Of a stretch of DNA of 64,000 nucleotides, positions 49,335-61,559 are shown one piece after another (position 1 is the first letter of the stretch; the number at the start of each line of letters is the position of its first letter). The stretch covers positions 18,198,461 to 18,262,460 of the forward strand of contig NC_083646.1 of the NCBI RefSeq assembly GCF_963576545.1. The letters are read 5' to 3'. A program made the position numbers and the translations under genes. Below the pieces are notes generated by a model. That model was not told the origin of the DNA. It did not search any database and worked only from the letters and a program-made list of their open reading frames with translations. Source of the stretch: Limanda limanda (Eukaryota; Chordata; Actinopteri; Pleuronectiformes; Pleuronectidae).

Positions 49335-49640
49335 GCACCATGGAGGTTATGTTTCCACCCCTGTCCGTTTGTCTGTTGGTTTGCTTGTAAGCAAGATTAC
49401 ACAAAAACAACTTAAAGGATTTCCAGTAAACTTGGTGGAAGGATGCGGTTTAGGTCAGGGTTGAAACCATTTCATGTTAGTGTGGAGCCGAATCAGGGGG
49501 AGATCCAATATAATTTGTTTTAATTGTTAGGATAAGGCGTTTTGCAACATCTTTACCAGTTTCCTGCTAATACATGGAGCTTATTGGAATAAAAAAGTGT
49601 GTGAAATGTGGTGCAGCTTGATAAAATTAAAGGTTTGTTA
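49335..49640 (+). repeat. Dispersed teleost repeat family A, copy 1
   Basis: Reads CCATGGAGGTTATGTTTCCACCCCTGTCCGTTTGT, then GATTACACAAAAAC, CTTGGTGGAAGGATG, then GGATAAGGCGTTTTGC and GTGTGTGAAATGTGGTGCAG. It is a diverged copy of a common fish repeat that recurs at 58.15, 58.6, 59.2 and 60.5 kb in this window. Confidence 0.7.
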
Positions 49641-50009
49641 ATTGATTGTTATCAATAATAACCACTAGATCAATAGATGAACCAAACAAACTAGTTTGTT
49701 GTGCTCATGTCCAACTGAAGCAAAGCATGTAGGGGTCTAACTAAGGGATGTGATCATCTTCATGCATCCAGGAACACTGCTAATTATAAATCAAATGCGT
49801 AACTTCTTCATGGAGATGAAGCTGTTGTGGTATTGATATTACATTTGATCAAAACTGTTGTCTTCCAGGTGGATTACATGCTCCCTTGTTTAAAAGAGCA
49901 CATTAACATATTAACGTGAAATATCAAGGTCGAAAACATTCAACCGAGCAATGTGGTGATAGGAGCCAGGATGGTCGGTGTGTTGTTGAGGAGACAGATG
50001 GGTCACTCT

Positions 50010-50492
50010 CTAAGAACAAGAGCAAAAGAAACATATACATTTATTAAGCCCTATATTCCCAAATTTCTAATATTCATTACAAAATTAGGCCCTATGTTCC
50101 TACAGTTCCCACATTTCTACCCCTGCCTGGTAGTTAAGGGTTCACCATTCCGTAGCTGGTGAACCCTAACCCTAACCCTAAACTCTCTTGAGCTCAACAC
50201 CGCTAACCCTAACCCTAACCCTATACCTAACCCTAACCCTAATTTTCAGAAAAATCTAGAAATGTGGGAACATAGGGCTGTGGGAACATCGGGACTAATT
50301 TTTCAAAATAAATCTGGGAACATAGGTCTGTGGGAACATAGGGCTATGGAAACATAGGGCCTAATTTTCAAAGTTGCCAGTGAAAAAAAAATCCTTAGAA
50401 ATGTAGGAACATAGGGCTGTGGGAACTTAGTGCTGTGGGTATTAGGGCTGACCCCCTAAGAACAAGAGCAAAGACACATATACATTTATTAA
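50010..50492. repeat. Fold-back insertion with telomere-like tracts and long flanking direct repeats
   Basis: Two near-identical direct repeats (50010-50047 and 50456-50492, both beginning CTAAGAACAAGAGCAAA and ending ACATATACATTTATTAA) flank about 410 bp. Inside are (CCCTAA)n tracts (50163-50183 and 50203-50243), a left arm with CCTATGTTCC and GTTCCCACATTTC, and a right arm with several complementary GAAATGTGGGAACATAGGG units. An 11-bp perfect hairpin (50137-50147 with 50157-50167) marks the turn. There is no coding sequence. Confidence 0.8.
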
Positions 50493-51719
50493 AAACAGAA
50501 CGAATGTAAATGTGCCATGCATATCTCCGGACAACCCCAAATGAGAAAAAACTTTATAGGCTAATAGAATTATCTGTGCTTTTCTCCATCTATTGTTTGA
50601 CGGGAGAACTCATCAGTCATGCTGCCTTTATGCTATTACACACACAGGGAGGCGGGTGGTGGGGGGGGGAGAGATAGCAAGGCCGTTGATGCAGCACCTC
50701 ACACAGTGTAATTACATAAACAATGGTATGTGATATGTTATTAGCAGTGGAGGGGGGAGTTTGGGGGGTTTGCTGGTTGACTCCTCTGAGGTCTTGGTAA
50801 TTCCCTATCTGATAGCAAGGCTTACAGCAATTAAGATGTTTAATTTAAGGATTTAAGCGCTAAGAATTCAGACAAGGGGAGGAGGAGAAAAAAAACAACC
50901 CAGTGGTGGCTGAAGTTTGGGCTGGATCTGACTACATTTGAATGTTGATAATTCTTTCTCCCTCTTCATCTCATTTTGCCGCCCCCCTCCACCTCCCAAA
51001 GTCTCTTTCTGTCTCCCCCCCCCCCCGCCCCCCCAAGTCCCTCTTCTTGAAGTCTCCGAGGGACCGAGAGGAGGATGTGAGGGGAGTTGATCGTTGCATT
51101 GCACTGATAAGCAAAAATTGTTTCCAGAGCGTAAAAAGAACTCTGTGGTGTGTGAGAGGGATAAACTATAATCTGCAGCCGCACACTGAACTTGACTGCT
51201 AATATTTGCATTGGAAATCAGACAGAAGTTATGCTAAGCTTCCCCCCCCCCATTATGGCTCGGCGCGCGTGTGAAAGGTCTTCCCCTCCTTCATTTGAAT
51301 ATGGCCTCTCATGCATTAGAAAAAAAATACACTTTTGGATGAGTGGAGGATGGGATAACAATTTATGAGGATGCATTTTTGAAATGATCTCTTACCCCAC
51401 AACCCCACAACCCCCTCTTGCTTTTTTGCTCACTCCAGCTTCATATAATGTAAATAAACCTATTTAAAAGGCTAAGTGAAATGCTTTATTGGTATTACCA
51501 TGACTGGAATTCTTCAAAGAAAAATAAATAAAATCTTCTCAGACATTCTCAAATCCAATATACTTTTAATATGCCTCAAAAGTCAGTTGTGTACAGTTGT
51601 TAAAAAAAAATACAGCTTTTCCCTAGATGTATATTATTAAAAAAATACATACTTTTTAGATTTTTATATATATAATTTTGTGTAATTTTAATAAAATTAC
51701 TTTCAAAATATATTTTTTA

Positions 51720-52060
51720 TATAGTATGCAGATGAGCCGACAGATCCGATAATTGCATCTCTGAAACCGAGGCCAATGGGAATTCAGAACCTTTGCAGCT
51801 TTTATTCTCCTAAATTACTGTTCTTTTTTATTTAATTCATTCTCAACTTGCACATGTTCCCTGAACTACTTTGTTTTTATTTTATTATTAATCCGCTATA
51901 TCGTTTTTTTTCTCTCTCCCAAGACCCACCACAGAAAATGGGTCCATTTGATCAAGCCAGTGTTGTGCAGGATTGATAAGATTAGCAATCAAAAGCGTCA
52001 GCAACTCAAAGCGTTACTCATTATTGAAGAAACAGTGAATAAAAGGGTCTGTTTCTAGAG
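51720..52060. promoter_or_regulatory. Candidate conserved non-coding element
   Basis: A unique block after an AT-rich tract, with GATAATTGCATC, CCAATGGGAATTC, GGTCCATTTGATC and GATTAGCAATCAAAAGC. Confidence 0.3.
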
Positions 52061-52999
52061 GGGAAATCACACTGCTGCCGTCATGCATATCTGTTAACAT
52101 GAAGACCCACACAGCAGAGGGTGAGGCTGACGGGGGGGTGAACCCTGTGATATGTTGACTGTTAGTCACTGATATTCACCACTTTCCTCTTTGGGACAAC
52201 TGCTCCCCTTTCCCCCAGTCTTTGATTTGGGTGGAGACACTTACACCTGCATATAACAACTGTTTATAACAAGCCTTGCAGACTGTCATTGAGTTTTTTT
52301 TTTGTCATTGTGTTAGACTGAGTGTCTTTGGACCACACAGGCAGCTTCCTATATGCTGTAGTAATTTTCTCCCTCACTCGCCTTATAATCGTTGTTTTCA
52401 GTCCTCTGCCCACGGGATGTCTATAACCACTTTGTGTACATCGGGTGTAATTACACACTTTGGCCACCTTTTATGCTTTAACTATACGGCGACACCTTCA
52501 TACTCAGTTAGACTCGGAGACGGTCGGTGATGCAGTAAAGTACATGTACGTTCTTTTGGTTAAATGATAAAAAAAGTGATTTTAAACTTCACTCAGAGAT
52601 TTAATCAAGAGATACATTTTTGTTCAAGGACGTGTTTTGATACAAGTATACAATATTTGGATTTGTTTTCCTTTTTCTTGCTAAATGAATCTTTAAAAAC
52701 ATCAATAAAACTGTATTGCTGCTCACGTGCCTCCCTATATTCAATGTGCTCACTGTGGTTAAACACCAGGGCATCGCCTGGTTGTGTGCAGTTGAGTTGA
52801 CAGGCGTTTAGCGCATTTCCACATGACTAAACATTAAGAAGAATACCATGTGAATCGCCTCCGCATGGCGCTGGGCTTTGAAAAGTGATTTGGAAAAAAA
52901 AAAAACAATTATAATGTAATGTCATTTAGAATCACATTGGAGGGAGAGGGGAAAAACTGTGTGAAATTGTGCAGATAATCAGCTAAATCTCTCAACATG

Positions 53000-53285
53000 A
53001 AAAGATAATTGCTCCAGGAATTAGCTGTACCTGAGGTCCATTTGTTTGGTCATGGCTAGTTTCATATATGGCAACGATCGGATATTAGCACTAATTAGAG
53101 CCGGGTCAGAGTTCTTGAAGGTCGGACATTAATATGTAGAATCATTGAAATGCTAATTATAAACAGATTAGAAAGTTACGGTGCTTTATGGGGGGCTATT
53201 TGGTAATTTAGGCCACGGTTTTTTCTATGTAGTAAAGGATTATCCACGAGCAGAGGAAATTAAGATTCACTTTTCTGTTCCGTCT
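53000..53285. promoter_or_regulatory. Strong candidate conserved non-coding element
   Basis: Very dense in homeodomain cores: GAATTAGC, the palindrome CTAATTAG (53091-53098), CATTAATATG, GCTAATTATAAAC (53152-53164) and GGTAATTTAGG, in unique sequence. Confidence 0.45.
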
Positions 53286-53635
53286 CTAATTGATTTTCTT
53301 TCTCTTTTTTTTTTTTTATTTCACGTGTTGAATTTTTAACACTGTGTATTGGTGAGTGCTTTTCCCTTTTGGTGTAACTCATCATTTGTTGTTATTCCTT
53401 ATTAATCCAGAGGTTACTTGTGTCCTTCATTTGGTTCAATGGAAAGAAAATGATGTGTAAAAACATTTAATGTTTCCACTGTTATCTGCATCTGGAAACG
53501 CTTCTCTGACCTGATTTTAGATGTCAGTGGTGTTGTTTCTTGTAATAGCAGCATTGGTATTACTCAACTGTCACCTTGGTGGAAACCAACAGTGGCCCCT
53601 CCAACTCAATTCTCTCTCACCTGGCCTCCCACCCC

Positions 53636-53656
53636 TCTCTCTCTCTCTCTCTCTCG
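53636..53656 (+). repeat. (TC)n microsatellite
   Basis: About ten TC units. The overlapping 133-codon open frame at 53521-53922 is pyrimidine- and CA-rich, has no domain and is not called. Confidence 0.85.
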
Positions 53657-54439
53657 CTCTCCTTATCAGTAAAGGAACTTCCCACTTAAGGCAAACTGAA
53701 AACCGTTTATTCACTGCTTCGCCCAAAAGCCTTACTTCTACAGCTGAGGAAACCACACGCACTGTCTGGGTTTCTTTGTCTGCAGCGCACATTTCCACAC
53801 ACACGCTCAGCCAAACCCAAACACACACACACACATACGTATCATTGAGAGACACACGTGTGGTGTTGGTTCCTTTTCGGTCGTCTGAGGTCACTTATCT
53901 TAACTTGTCTAGAGCCTCCTGACCACAGTTTGAAATAGCACGTGCATTCAACAGAGACCCAGTGATCAAAAACCTGTGGTGAGCTTTTATTTAACTCAAA
54001 TCGCCATGCTATTAGTTTAGACTGCCTGTGTTTGTGCTACAGTACAGAAGACGCTGTAAACGAAATATCATCATGAATAAAACATCCCTCTGAGACAATA
54101 GCAAGGTAATAAAATGTATGAATTAACAGCAATGTGTTTATTACAATGTCTGCTGGTTATGGTCGTAAGAAAATTGGTGCATCCCAACCAGATGTAGACC
54201 CCTACTCACAATATGGGGACTTCTATGTAGGGGACTACATAGTGTGATTATCTGCAAAAGAATAAAAATGCTTTCAAGCACTAGTAGGTGCGTTATCCCT
54301 GCACCATGTTATGTCAAGTCATGGATAATGACATAAAGCAACAACATTGGCCAGTGGAAAATCACATAATAAGCTTAAACTGTTTATTTAACAGTTAACA
54401 GGAGCAAAACACATGTCCTAAAATCACTCAGGACTCAAC

Positions 54440-54690
54440 AACAAACTGTCTCTTGCACTTTTATCACTTTTATCACTTGTATTACGTTTACACTTTCCAA
54501 AGAAACTTATGCTGCTGTACGTGAATCTGTATGTTTACTTAGCATTAGGAAATGTCTTGTCTTATCCGTTGTGCCTGTGCACTTTATATGTTTCACCGTG
54601 GGAGAGTGGGAAACGTCCTATCGATTTGTATGTCTTGGACATGTGAAAAAAATTGACAATAAAGCTACTATTACTATTACTATATATGGT
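54440..54690 (+). repeat. LINE 3' UTR fragment
   Basis: CACTTTATATGTTTCACCGTGGGAGAGTGGGAAACGTCCTATCGATTTG followed by GACAATAAAGCTACTATTACTATTACTAT is the typical 3' end of a fish L2-type LINE, with its terminal short tandem repeat. Confidence 0.65.
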
Positions 54691-55442
54691 ATATATTGCT
54701 TGGTTAGTATAGTGTATTATATGGTGGTTAGTGAGTAATGTATTAATTCTTCTTCTTTTTCTAACTTAAACCTGATATATGTGTCAGAGATTACAATGTG
54801 CTACACTAGTGGAAATACAGCATTGAGCCTTAAGCAGAGATAATCATAGGATGATCAGCGCTAGTGGCAACACTATTTCTTTTCCAGTGTTTAGCCACAG
54901 TCCACTATACCTCAAGTGACATCGCTTGAGGCAATTTATCCCTTTGACAAAAGGCTTTATACAACTTTCTCTCCACACACTGCACTGTAGTCCTGCAAAC
55001 AGACTTTGATGTGTGAAATTGGTGAAGCTCCTGTTGGCATCAGAACCAGCACAGGCTCATATTCTCCCTGACACGACCTGACAAGTGAGAAGCAAAACTA
55101 ACCGGACAAATGATTCTTAATGTCAAAAAATGGCTTTACAGCCAGCAGTGAATCCAGTGTCAGGTCATCGCCCTCTCCCATTCTTCTCCTCGCCAGCCAA
55201 GTGATTTCTTACTGGTGTGACAACAAAGCTGCGCGAATTGGCCCCAGACAGTATCTTTTTCTTCTCGCTCTCTCCCGTCATATTCTCCCGTCCTGCACCG
55301 ACTCTCTCTCTCCCTCTCTCCCTCTCCCTCTGATATTTAGTAACAGAGAGGCAAGAAGTCTTAAGGGACTTGGGCTGACTCAGCAGATCAGAAGAGAGAA
55401 AAGCACTGCTGGTAGCTGGGAGGCTGTCTGTGTGTATACATG

Positions 55443-55444
<2 letters not shown>

Positions 55445-55503
<59 letters not shown>
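55445..55503 (+). repeat. (TG)n microsatellite
   Basis: About 28 TG units. A second TG run lies at 55662-55695. Confidence 0.95.
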
Positions 55504-55504
<1 letters not shown>

Positions 55505-55658
55505 CTGGTGATGGGGTGGCATCATGTCTTTTTTTTTTGCGTCTATGCGCTTGTAGCCAGGAGGTCTGAACGATGCTGCCTCCCTCCTTCTCGATAAAAT
55601 TGTCATCAGAACATGAAAGCATCAAAACATCAAACGGGACATTTAATTGTGCTTGTGA

Positions 55659-55696
<38 letters not shown>

Positions 55697-56284
55697 AGAG
55701 GTGGTGTTTGGTATCATGTGCACATGCTCGTCTGCCGGCCTCTGATTGTTGCTGTGTGTGCGTCCTCAGGCCTGATTGAATTTGTGTGCTTCTACAAGAA
55801 ACCCTTTGTGTTTGGTATATGTGATAAGTTGTTGTGTCTTTGTGGAAGAAACTGTAAAGAGCCAGTATTTATTAATTAATAATAAGGCAGCAGCTTATTA
55901 AATATTACAGACGTCCACAGAAAACTGTTGAAGTGATAAAGATGTATTAAATATGGTTTGACAGAATGACACAGCTGACGTACAGCATGTCAGTCCCTTC
56001 ATTATAAACAGCCCCAAGGCAAAATCGTGTCTGTATTCAAACATTTCCTTTTAAACACACATTTGGGGACAAGTTTTCAACCATTTCCTAGCTTTTCTTC
56101 TCCGCGTCTGTCAGTCACTGCCGACCCGTCTGCGCTTCTGGCTGCTTGTCGTCTTCAATTCCCCCCCCCTGCCTATCACTCGGTCCTGCTGTCCCTCCAT
56201 CCCTCTGCCTGTGCATCCATTTGTCTGCTCGTCTGTCTGCGACAAAGACAGACAAGTCTGTGCATCTCCGAGCACCCCACCCCT

Positions 56285-56286
<2 letters not shown>

Positions 56287-56322
<36 letters not shown>
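56287..56322 (+). repeat. (CA)n microsatellite
   Basis: A CA run of about 18 units followed by CATGCA-interrupted CA sequence to 56360. Confidence 0.95.
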
Positions 56323-56324
<2 letters not shown>

Positions 56325-56994
56325 CACACATGCACGCAGACGTACATACACACACACACAACCACCCACCCTCACTCTAGTCCTGCCGAGGCGAGATTAA
56401 ACAACAAAGTGGCTCGATTAATCCATTTGAAGTGATGTGGCATTAGGGCTTGGAAAGGAGATGGGCTAACAAACACAGCGCCGCAGCTGTGTGGGTTGCA
56501 GAGTTGCAGGGTTAGAGAGAGGGGGGGTGGTGGAGGAAGAGTGAAATTAATTGACCTCCACGGTAGCAATTAAAAACACAGAGGGGAGAAAACAAAACAA
56601 AACATGGGCCTGTGCCTGTGAAACAACATGTGCTAACGCTCGGATGAAGAGATGGGAAGAGAAATGGGGAAGGAGTCTTGGGAGTGTGGCCGATGGAGCC
56701 GCAGGGAGGGGGAGGAGCCGGGGGAGTGGTCACGCGTGCATGGCGGCGTGCGTGGACGACGCCTCCGATAAACACCATCTAGATATCAACCACATGACAA
56801 ACACGAACTACCACTTAGTGAGATTAGGCAGATCATATTTTTTAAAGAAAACCTCTGTTAAATACAGTACAACATGACAGTTTGTATGGTTTTAAATTGT
56901 CATTTTTTATCACACTGGCATTTAATTATCACATCAAACAATTACACTGCACTAAACTTTAAGTGTGAATGTAAAGTGAAAAAAACAAAACCAG

Positions 56995-57305
56995 TCAGTA
57001 CGACTTGTGAACGAATATCATTCACGTCTTTCTAAAATAGTGGTCACGCAAAAGGGAATGAGGTAACTGTTTCCTCTACTAAACCAGTGCAGGTCACGTG
57101 AAAAAGGATCCAAAGACTCGTACCAAGACCCAGTCGGGAAATGAACGAATCATTTCTGTTTCCTTGACTGAGCCTATACAACAGTCCCGATGCGCGGCCA
57201 CGAGAAAATGAAAAAATCTCTCTTTGAGAGGACTCGTTACTCCCAAGTCCTTGTAAGGATTCGTTCAAAATTAACAAATCGTTCACGAACGACACATCAC
57301 TACCA
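56995..57305. repeat. GAACGA-type dispersed repeat, probable non-autonomous element
   Basis: About 310 bp. The left part has TGTGAACGAATATCATTCACG, the middle AATGAACGAATCATTTCTG, and the right end TCGTTCACGAACGACACATCACTA. Repeated GAACGA/TCGTTC words in both orientations and the closing ACACATCACTA phrase are typical of a fish interspersed family I recognise but cannot name. Confidence 0.6.
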
Positions 57306-57359
57306 CTGCGTTTTGTTTTTCCGACACTAAAAGAGTCACGTCTCATTCGTTGCAAATGT

Positions 57360-57930
57360 TTGAGCTTAAAGGGGGTCAGGGGGGATTATCCACATAATGA
57401 TGACATGGCTTGAAGTTGCCATCAGTGAACGCTAGCTTCAAAAAATCCACGTGTCGACGCTGTTCCTCGCTCTTGAACCTTCGCACCGCGGCTCTCTTTT
57501 TATGAATCCAAGTTGAAAAGTTGTCTGCACCTCGTCAGACCTTTCCACTCCGAGCGCCTCCCTGTGACTGAGCATTCAAATTGAAAATACGTGAGGCCTC
57601 CCGCATCTCCAGCTTGTTGTTTCTTGTGTAAATGATGTTGTGTGTTGGAGCATTTGTTTATCCTTAATCCTCACTTTATCCCGCCTGATATAAACCCCGG
57701 TGATTTCTATTCTCTTGGCAGCGCTGCAGAGGCATGCCAGTGGCAGAGGCTGCGTTTGATCCTTCCTCTCAACCACACACCTGAGTGATGATGGCTCTGC
57801 TTGTAGCGTTATCCCTCTGTACTCCGACTCTTTCATTACGCACCCCTCCCATGAATGCCGTCATTGATGGGCAGCGGAGACACCCATGTTTAATGTGCTT
57901 ATAGGTGTTTAGAGGAGATCATTTTCGGGA
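57360..57930. promoter_or_regulatory. Candidate conserved non-coding element
   Basis: A unique block with GAGCATTCAAATTGAAAATACG, TTATCCTTAATCCTCACTTTATCC and GTCATTGATGGGC. A 86-codon minus-strand open frame has no domain. Confidence 0.3.
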
Positions 57931-58164
57931 GCCAGTGTTTTGTCTTGCAAAGTTGAGCTGCGCCTGGGCTCCAGGGGGGTTTTCAAACTCCTTAATAGCT
58001 TCTGTTTGGTAAACAAGCACCTTTTTTTCCTGCTGAGTATATATGAATATATACAATTTTCTTTTTTCGCCCTGCCCTATGTGTCTTATTGTTTTTCATA
58101 TCCACCTGAATGTGCACGGCAACTATACATTACCTGTTGGACTGTCTGGATTATTACCTCTGCA

Positions 58165-58312
58165 TAGTTTATGTTGCCACCCCTCTCCGTTTGTTAGTTG
58201 GTTGTTTGGTTCCGTTGGTTTGTTTGTAAGAAGGTTTACACAAAAACTATAGATCGGATCTCCACACAACTTGGTGGAAGGATAGGACAAAGGTCAAGAT
58301 ATAATATTGTAA
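58165..58312 (+). repeat. Dispersed teleost repeat family A, copy 2, part 1
   Basis: TATGTTGCCACCCCTCTCCGTTTGTTAGTTGG, then TTTACACAAAAACTATAGATCGGATC and CAACTTGGTGGAAGGATAGG match copy 1 at 49.3 kb. The copy is interrupted at 58312 by the retroelement described next and resumes at about 58603. Confidence 0.7.
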
Positions 58313-58602
58313 CCATAGGACTGTAACTATTTGGAGCTCTGAATTACATTATTTACTGTGTCATTGCGGTATTTCTCTGTGATGTGTCATCCTATGCACC
58401 AACTTTTTTTGTTTTTTGTTTTCTCTTGGGGTGGGGGGAATTATTTACTTTATTTATTTAATTAGTTTTATTTCATCTATGTGTGTATTTTTTTTATTTT
58501 GTTATGTCATTTTCTGTAATGTTTAATGTAGAGTGTTCTGTATGCTCTGCATGTTCTCTTGCATTGTTAAAATGTTTGGAAAAATTAAATATTCTAAAAA
58601 AA
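58313..58602 (+). mobile_element. L1-like retroelement 3' fragment with target-site duplication
   Basis: About 290 bp ending in AATTAAATATTCTAAAAAAAA, inserted into family A copy 2. The 17-bp sequence before it (58296-58312) and the one after its A-rich end (58603-58619) differ at one base, as expected for a target-site duplication from target-primed reverse transcription. The content, with T/GTTTT runs, a GGGGTGGGGGG tract and TGTAT words, resembles an L1-type 3' UTR. No coding region remains, consistent with 5' truncation. Confidence 0.65.
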
Positions 58603-58720
58603 AAGATATAATTTTGTAATAATCTCTGGAAACTTTCTTTCACATTGCAAGATAGGACTTTTATTTATATTTTTTCTCAAATCTTGCATATTTAGAGGAC
58701 AGATATCTAAAGCCTCTTTT
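58603..58720 (+). repeat. Dispersed teleost repeat family A, copy 2, part 2
   Basis: TTTCTTTCACATTGCAAGATAGGACTTT and CAAATCTTGCATATTTAGAGGACAGATATCTAAAG continue the family A consensus after the insertion. Confidence 0.55.
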
Positions 58721-59249
58721 CTACTGGTCAAAAAAACCATTAACACCAAACATCTGGCTGTCGTCTGCAATGGGCATGGAAACAAAGGGCCTTCACTCCT
58801 GAGGCCAAAAGACAGAGATTTTGATCGTCTCTGGCTCTAATCGGCATGATGATGAAGACATGACATCCACATGAAAGCGCGATTTTCTTCTTCTTTATTT
58901 TGACCTCTAGAAGCTGACGCTGCACCTCCTCTGGCCATGAAGTTATTACGTCAGATAAACTTCCACGCCCTTTTTCGCGTGAATAGCCATGAATGTTTGT
59001 TTACTTATTCTACTTGTGATCAACGTGCAATAATGATTTTTTCTTCATATCATGCAAGATGACACACTGCCAAGACAGTGAGGTGAGAGCGAATCTCAGT
59101 TTCTGGTGCGTTTAAAGTAAGTTGAACATGACTCATGGGAGAAAAAACAAGAACAGAAATGCAAACTCCTCAACTGGCGATTGGAAAATAGCCAAATCAC
59201 CTTTTTAGTGGGTTAACCTGTGTTTTAAAAACCCACTTATCCCTGCTGA

Positions 59250-59365
59250 CATTGGTACAAAAGACATATGTGTGCGAAATTTGATGCAGCTGGTTTGAAT
59301 TTAAGAGGACGGTTGGGCTTTGATGGAGGGAAACGCTTCACTGGGGGTCATTCTAGTTCACCAAT
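59250..59365 (+). repeat. Dispersed teleost repeat family A, 3' fragment
   Basis: GTGTGCGAAATTTGATGCAGC, then GGACGGTTGGGCTTTGATGGAGGGAAACGC and GGTCATTCTAGTT match the end of the family. Confidence 0.6.
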
Positions 59366-60539
59366 AGATAATTTTAAATAACAACAAAGCCTACATGCAG
59401 TAACAACTTAGGACCATATTTAAAGTGTGTCTGTGATGAACACAGAACCTGTCAGTTAACCTGAACAGACTGTGAAACAAGACAACATCATTAAACTTAT
59501 TTCTTAATGCTGCACTAAAAAATGTATATATTATATATTTCGTATAACACAACAAACCCTACGACTGAACACATGACCACAGCTGCAAACCCACACACAC
59601 GTCTCACACAACACATTCTCTAAGGAAGTACAAGCTTTTCACTGATGCCGTGTGTCTTGTGTCAGTGATGAGGTGCTTTTTTGGGGTTCCTTTTATTTTA
59701 TTTTTCGTACTTTCATGTTTTAATATCATAGTTTGCCAGGAAAGTTCTCTTTTTTGACGTAAAAACCAGAGCAACATCTGGGTTTTATTCTATTCCTAAT
59801 ACAGTTAAGCTAGCCTGATATTACATCCCTTGACTTCTCAGCTGACTCAAATGAGAAAAATGTACTGAGCATTCGCTCCTGTTTCCTCCCATTTAAGATT
59901 ATGTCATTTTGATATATGCACACTGAAACGTGGAAAATATCAGTTCTCTCCCCCAGCAATTTAAACATACTTCATTTCTTATGGCTCCTAATCCATCTCT
60001 ATTGGAGCACCAGGTTATTGTGTTACAGACATATGTCTTTAGTCTACCCATGCTGAAAGGGGGAAATTGGATTTATGATGGACAAAATATTGCAGGGAAT
60101 TAAATGTTCACCAGAAACTTGTACAGATTTGTTCACTTGTTACCGCGTGTCACACGCCGAGCGTTTCATCAAATAGCGTGTGGTGTCTGAGGAGTACCGC
60201 TTTTCTGTGGTACTTGTGTTTTTGAAACATAGTGTAAGTGGTCGGGACAAGGGCTGAACAATGTGAACGCGAGGAACAGGCCCCAGGATAAACTGGGTGT
60301 ATTGCTTATTACATCTGCAGGTGTATATAACGTTTCTTCTGCTAAAAAAAGGGGGAAATGCAGTTTGGCAGAAGTAAAAAAACAGCTGATAAAAAAAATA
60401 AAAAAAATGGGATTGGATTAGATAAGATTACAGAGTCATATAGGATGAGATCATAAAGTAAGAAGGACAAAATATTAGGGGTTATGAGCTGTGTAGAGCT
60501 GTTTGTTACATTGGCCAAGGAGCTTGTTTCTTGTCTTGT

Positions 60540-60790
60540 CCATTGGTATTTTGTTTGGTGGTCAACAGGATTACACACATTTCCACCAATTTCTCAAAGA
60601 ATAATTTGTGGCAAAATCTGGCATGTTTAAGGGATTCATGTCTTTCGGTGTGAGCTATTTGGTGCAGATCCAAATTAAATCTGGATCTAGGAAATTTAAA
60701 TGGGTTTCATTCTGGGACGGTGTGGTCTTGGCAGAGCTAAGCACTCCACTGTCATTTGAGTTTTCATTAGCAGAACTAGCAGGGGTAAAT
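60540..60790 (+). repeat. Dispersed teleost repeat family A, copy 4
   Basis: CAACAGGATTACACACATTTCCACC, ATCTGGCATGTTTAAGGGATTCATGTC, TTTGGTGCAGATCCAAATTAAATCTGGATCTAGG follow the family order. The open frame through it is not a gene. Confidence 0.65.
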
Positions 60791-61559
60791 TTGTATTCAA
60801 TGTTAAAATTGATTCTTATTCAATGTTTACAACATTATTAACTTAGCACCACTGCTTAACCAGTTACTGCAATTTCCAAAGATACATTAATTTACTGTAA
60901 ATTACGTATTGCATAATGCACATTACCCACAATGCCGTGCAAATTGTGAAAAATAACTGTAAAGATGTTTTATGGTAATTTCACTACATATTAAGTAGTT
61001 TTTACCTGTAAAAATATTAAGAAAAGTTTTACAGTGTATCCATCAAATTTGACTGCATTATAATAAAAGCGTGAAACTTTTAATTTATTTAACAGCAGCC
61101 TGAACTCTCAAAAGCGAATGTGTTTGCACAGTGATCTGAAAAGAGGAGCTCTGCACTGCATGAAACACATTAACATCACATCTGGATTCCGTTAGCCGAC
61201 GTCAACTTGTATCATCGCTCCTCTAACTTCGGGCATTTTCTTGTCGGCCTCAATTCTGAAAGTCTCTCATCAGGACACATTCTACGGTCTCAGTTCCCAG
61301 TCATGATCTGCCACTGTGAGGTTTACTCAGCGTAGCCCCCCCGCCCTGTGAAGCAGCACCAGCTTTCATCTAAACTGGTACTTCTGTTACCAACCAGCAA
61401 ATGGTGTGTGTAAGCATTTGTTATTTCAACACTTAATAACAGACAACCCTAATGGGTCCCCGGTGAATGCTGCGTCTGTGCGTGTGCATGTGTGCGAGTG
61501 GGTGGGTGGGTGGGGATACTGAATGAGTATCCGGCAACGGTAAAAGAGGAGGAAAAAAA

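Noticed and set aside
50163..50243. Chromosome end (true telomere)
   Set aside because: The CCCTAA tracts are only about 20 and 40 bp, imperfect and internal, and unique sequence continues on both sides.
53521..53922. 133-codon plus-strand open frame
   Set aside because: Low-complexity TC and CA content, no domain.
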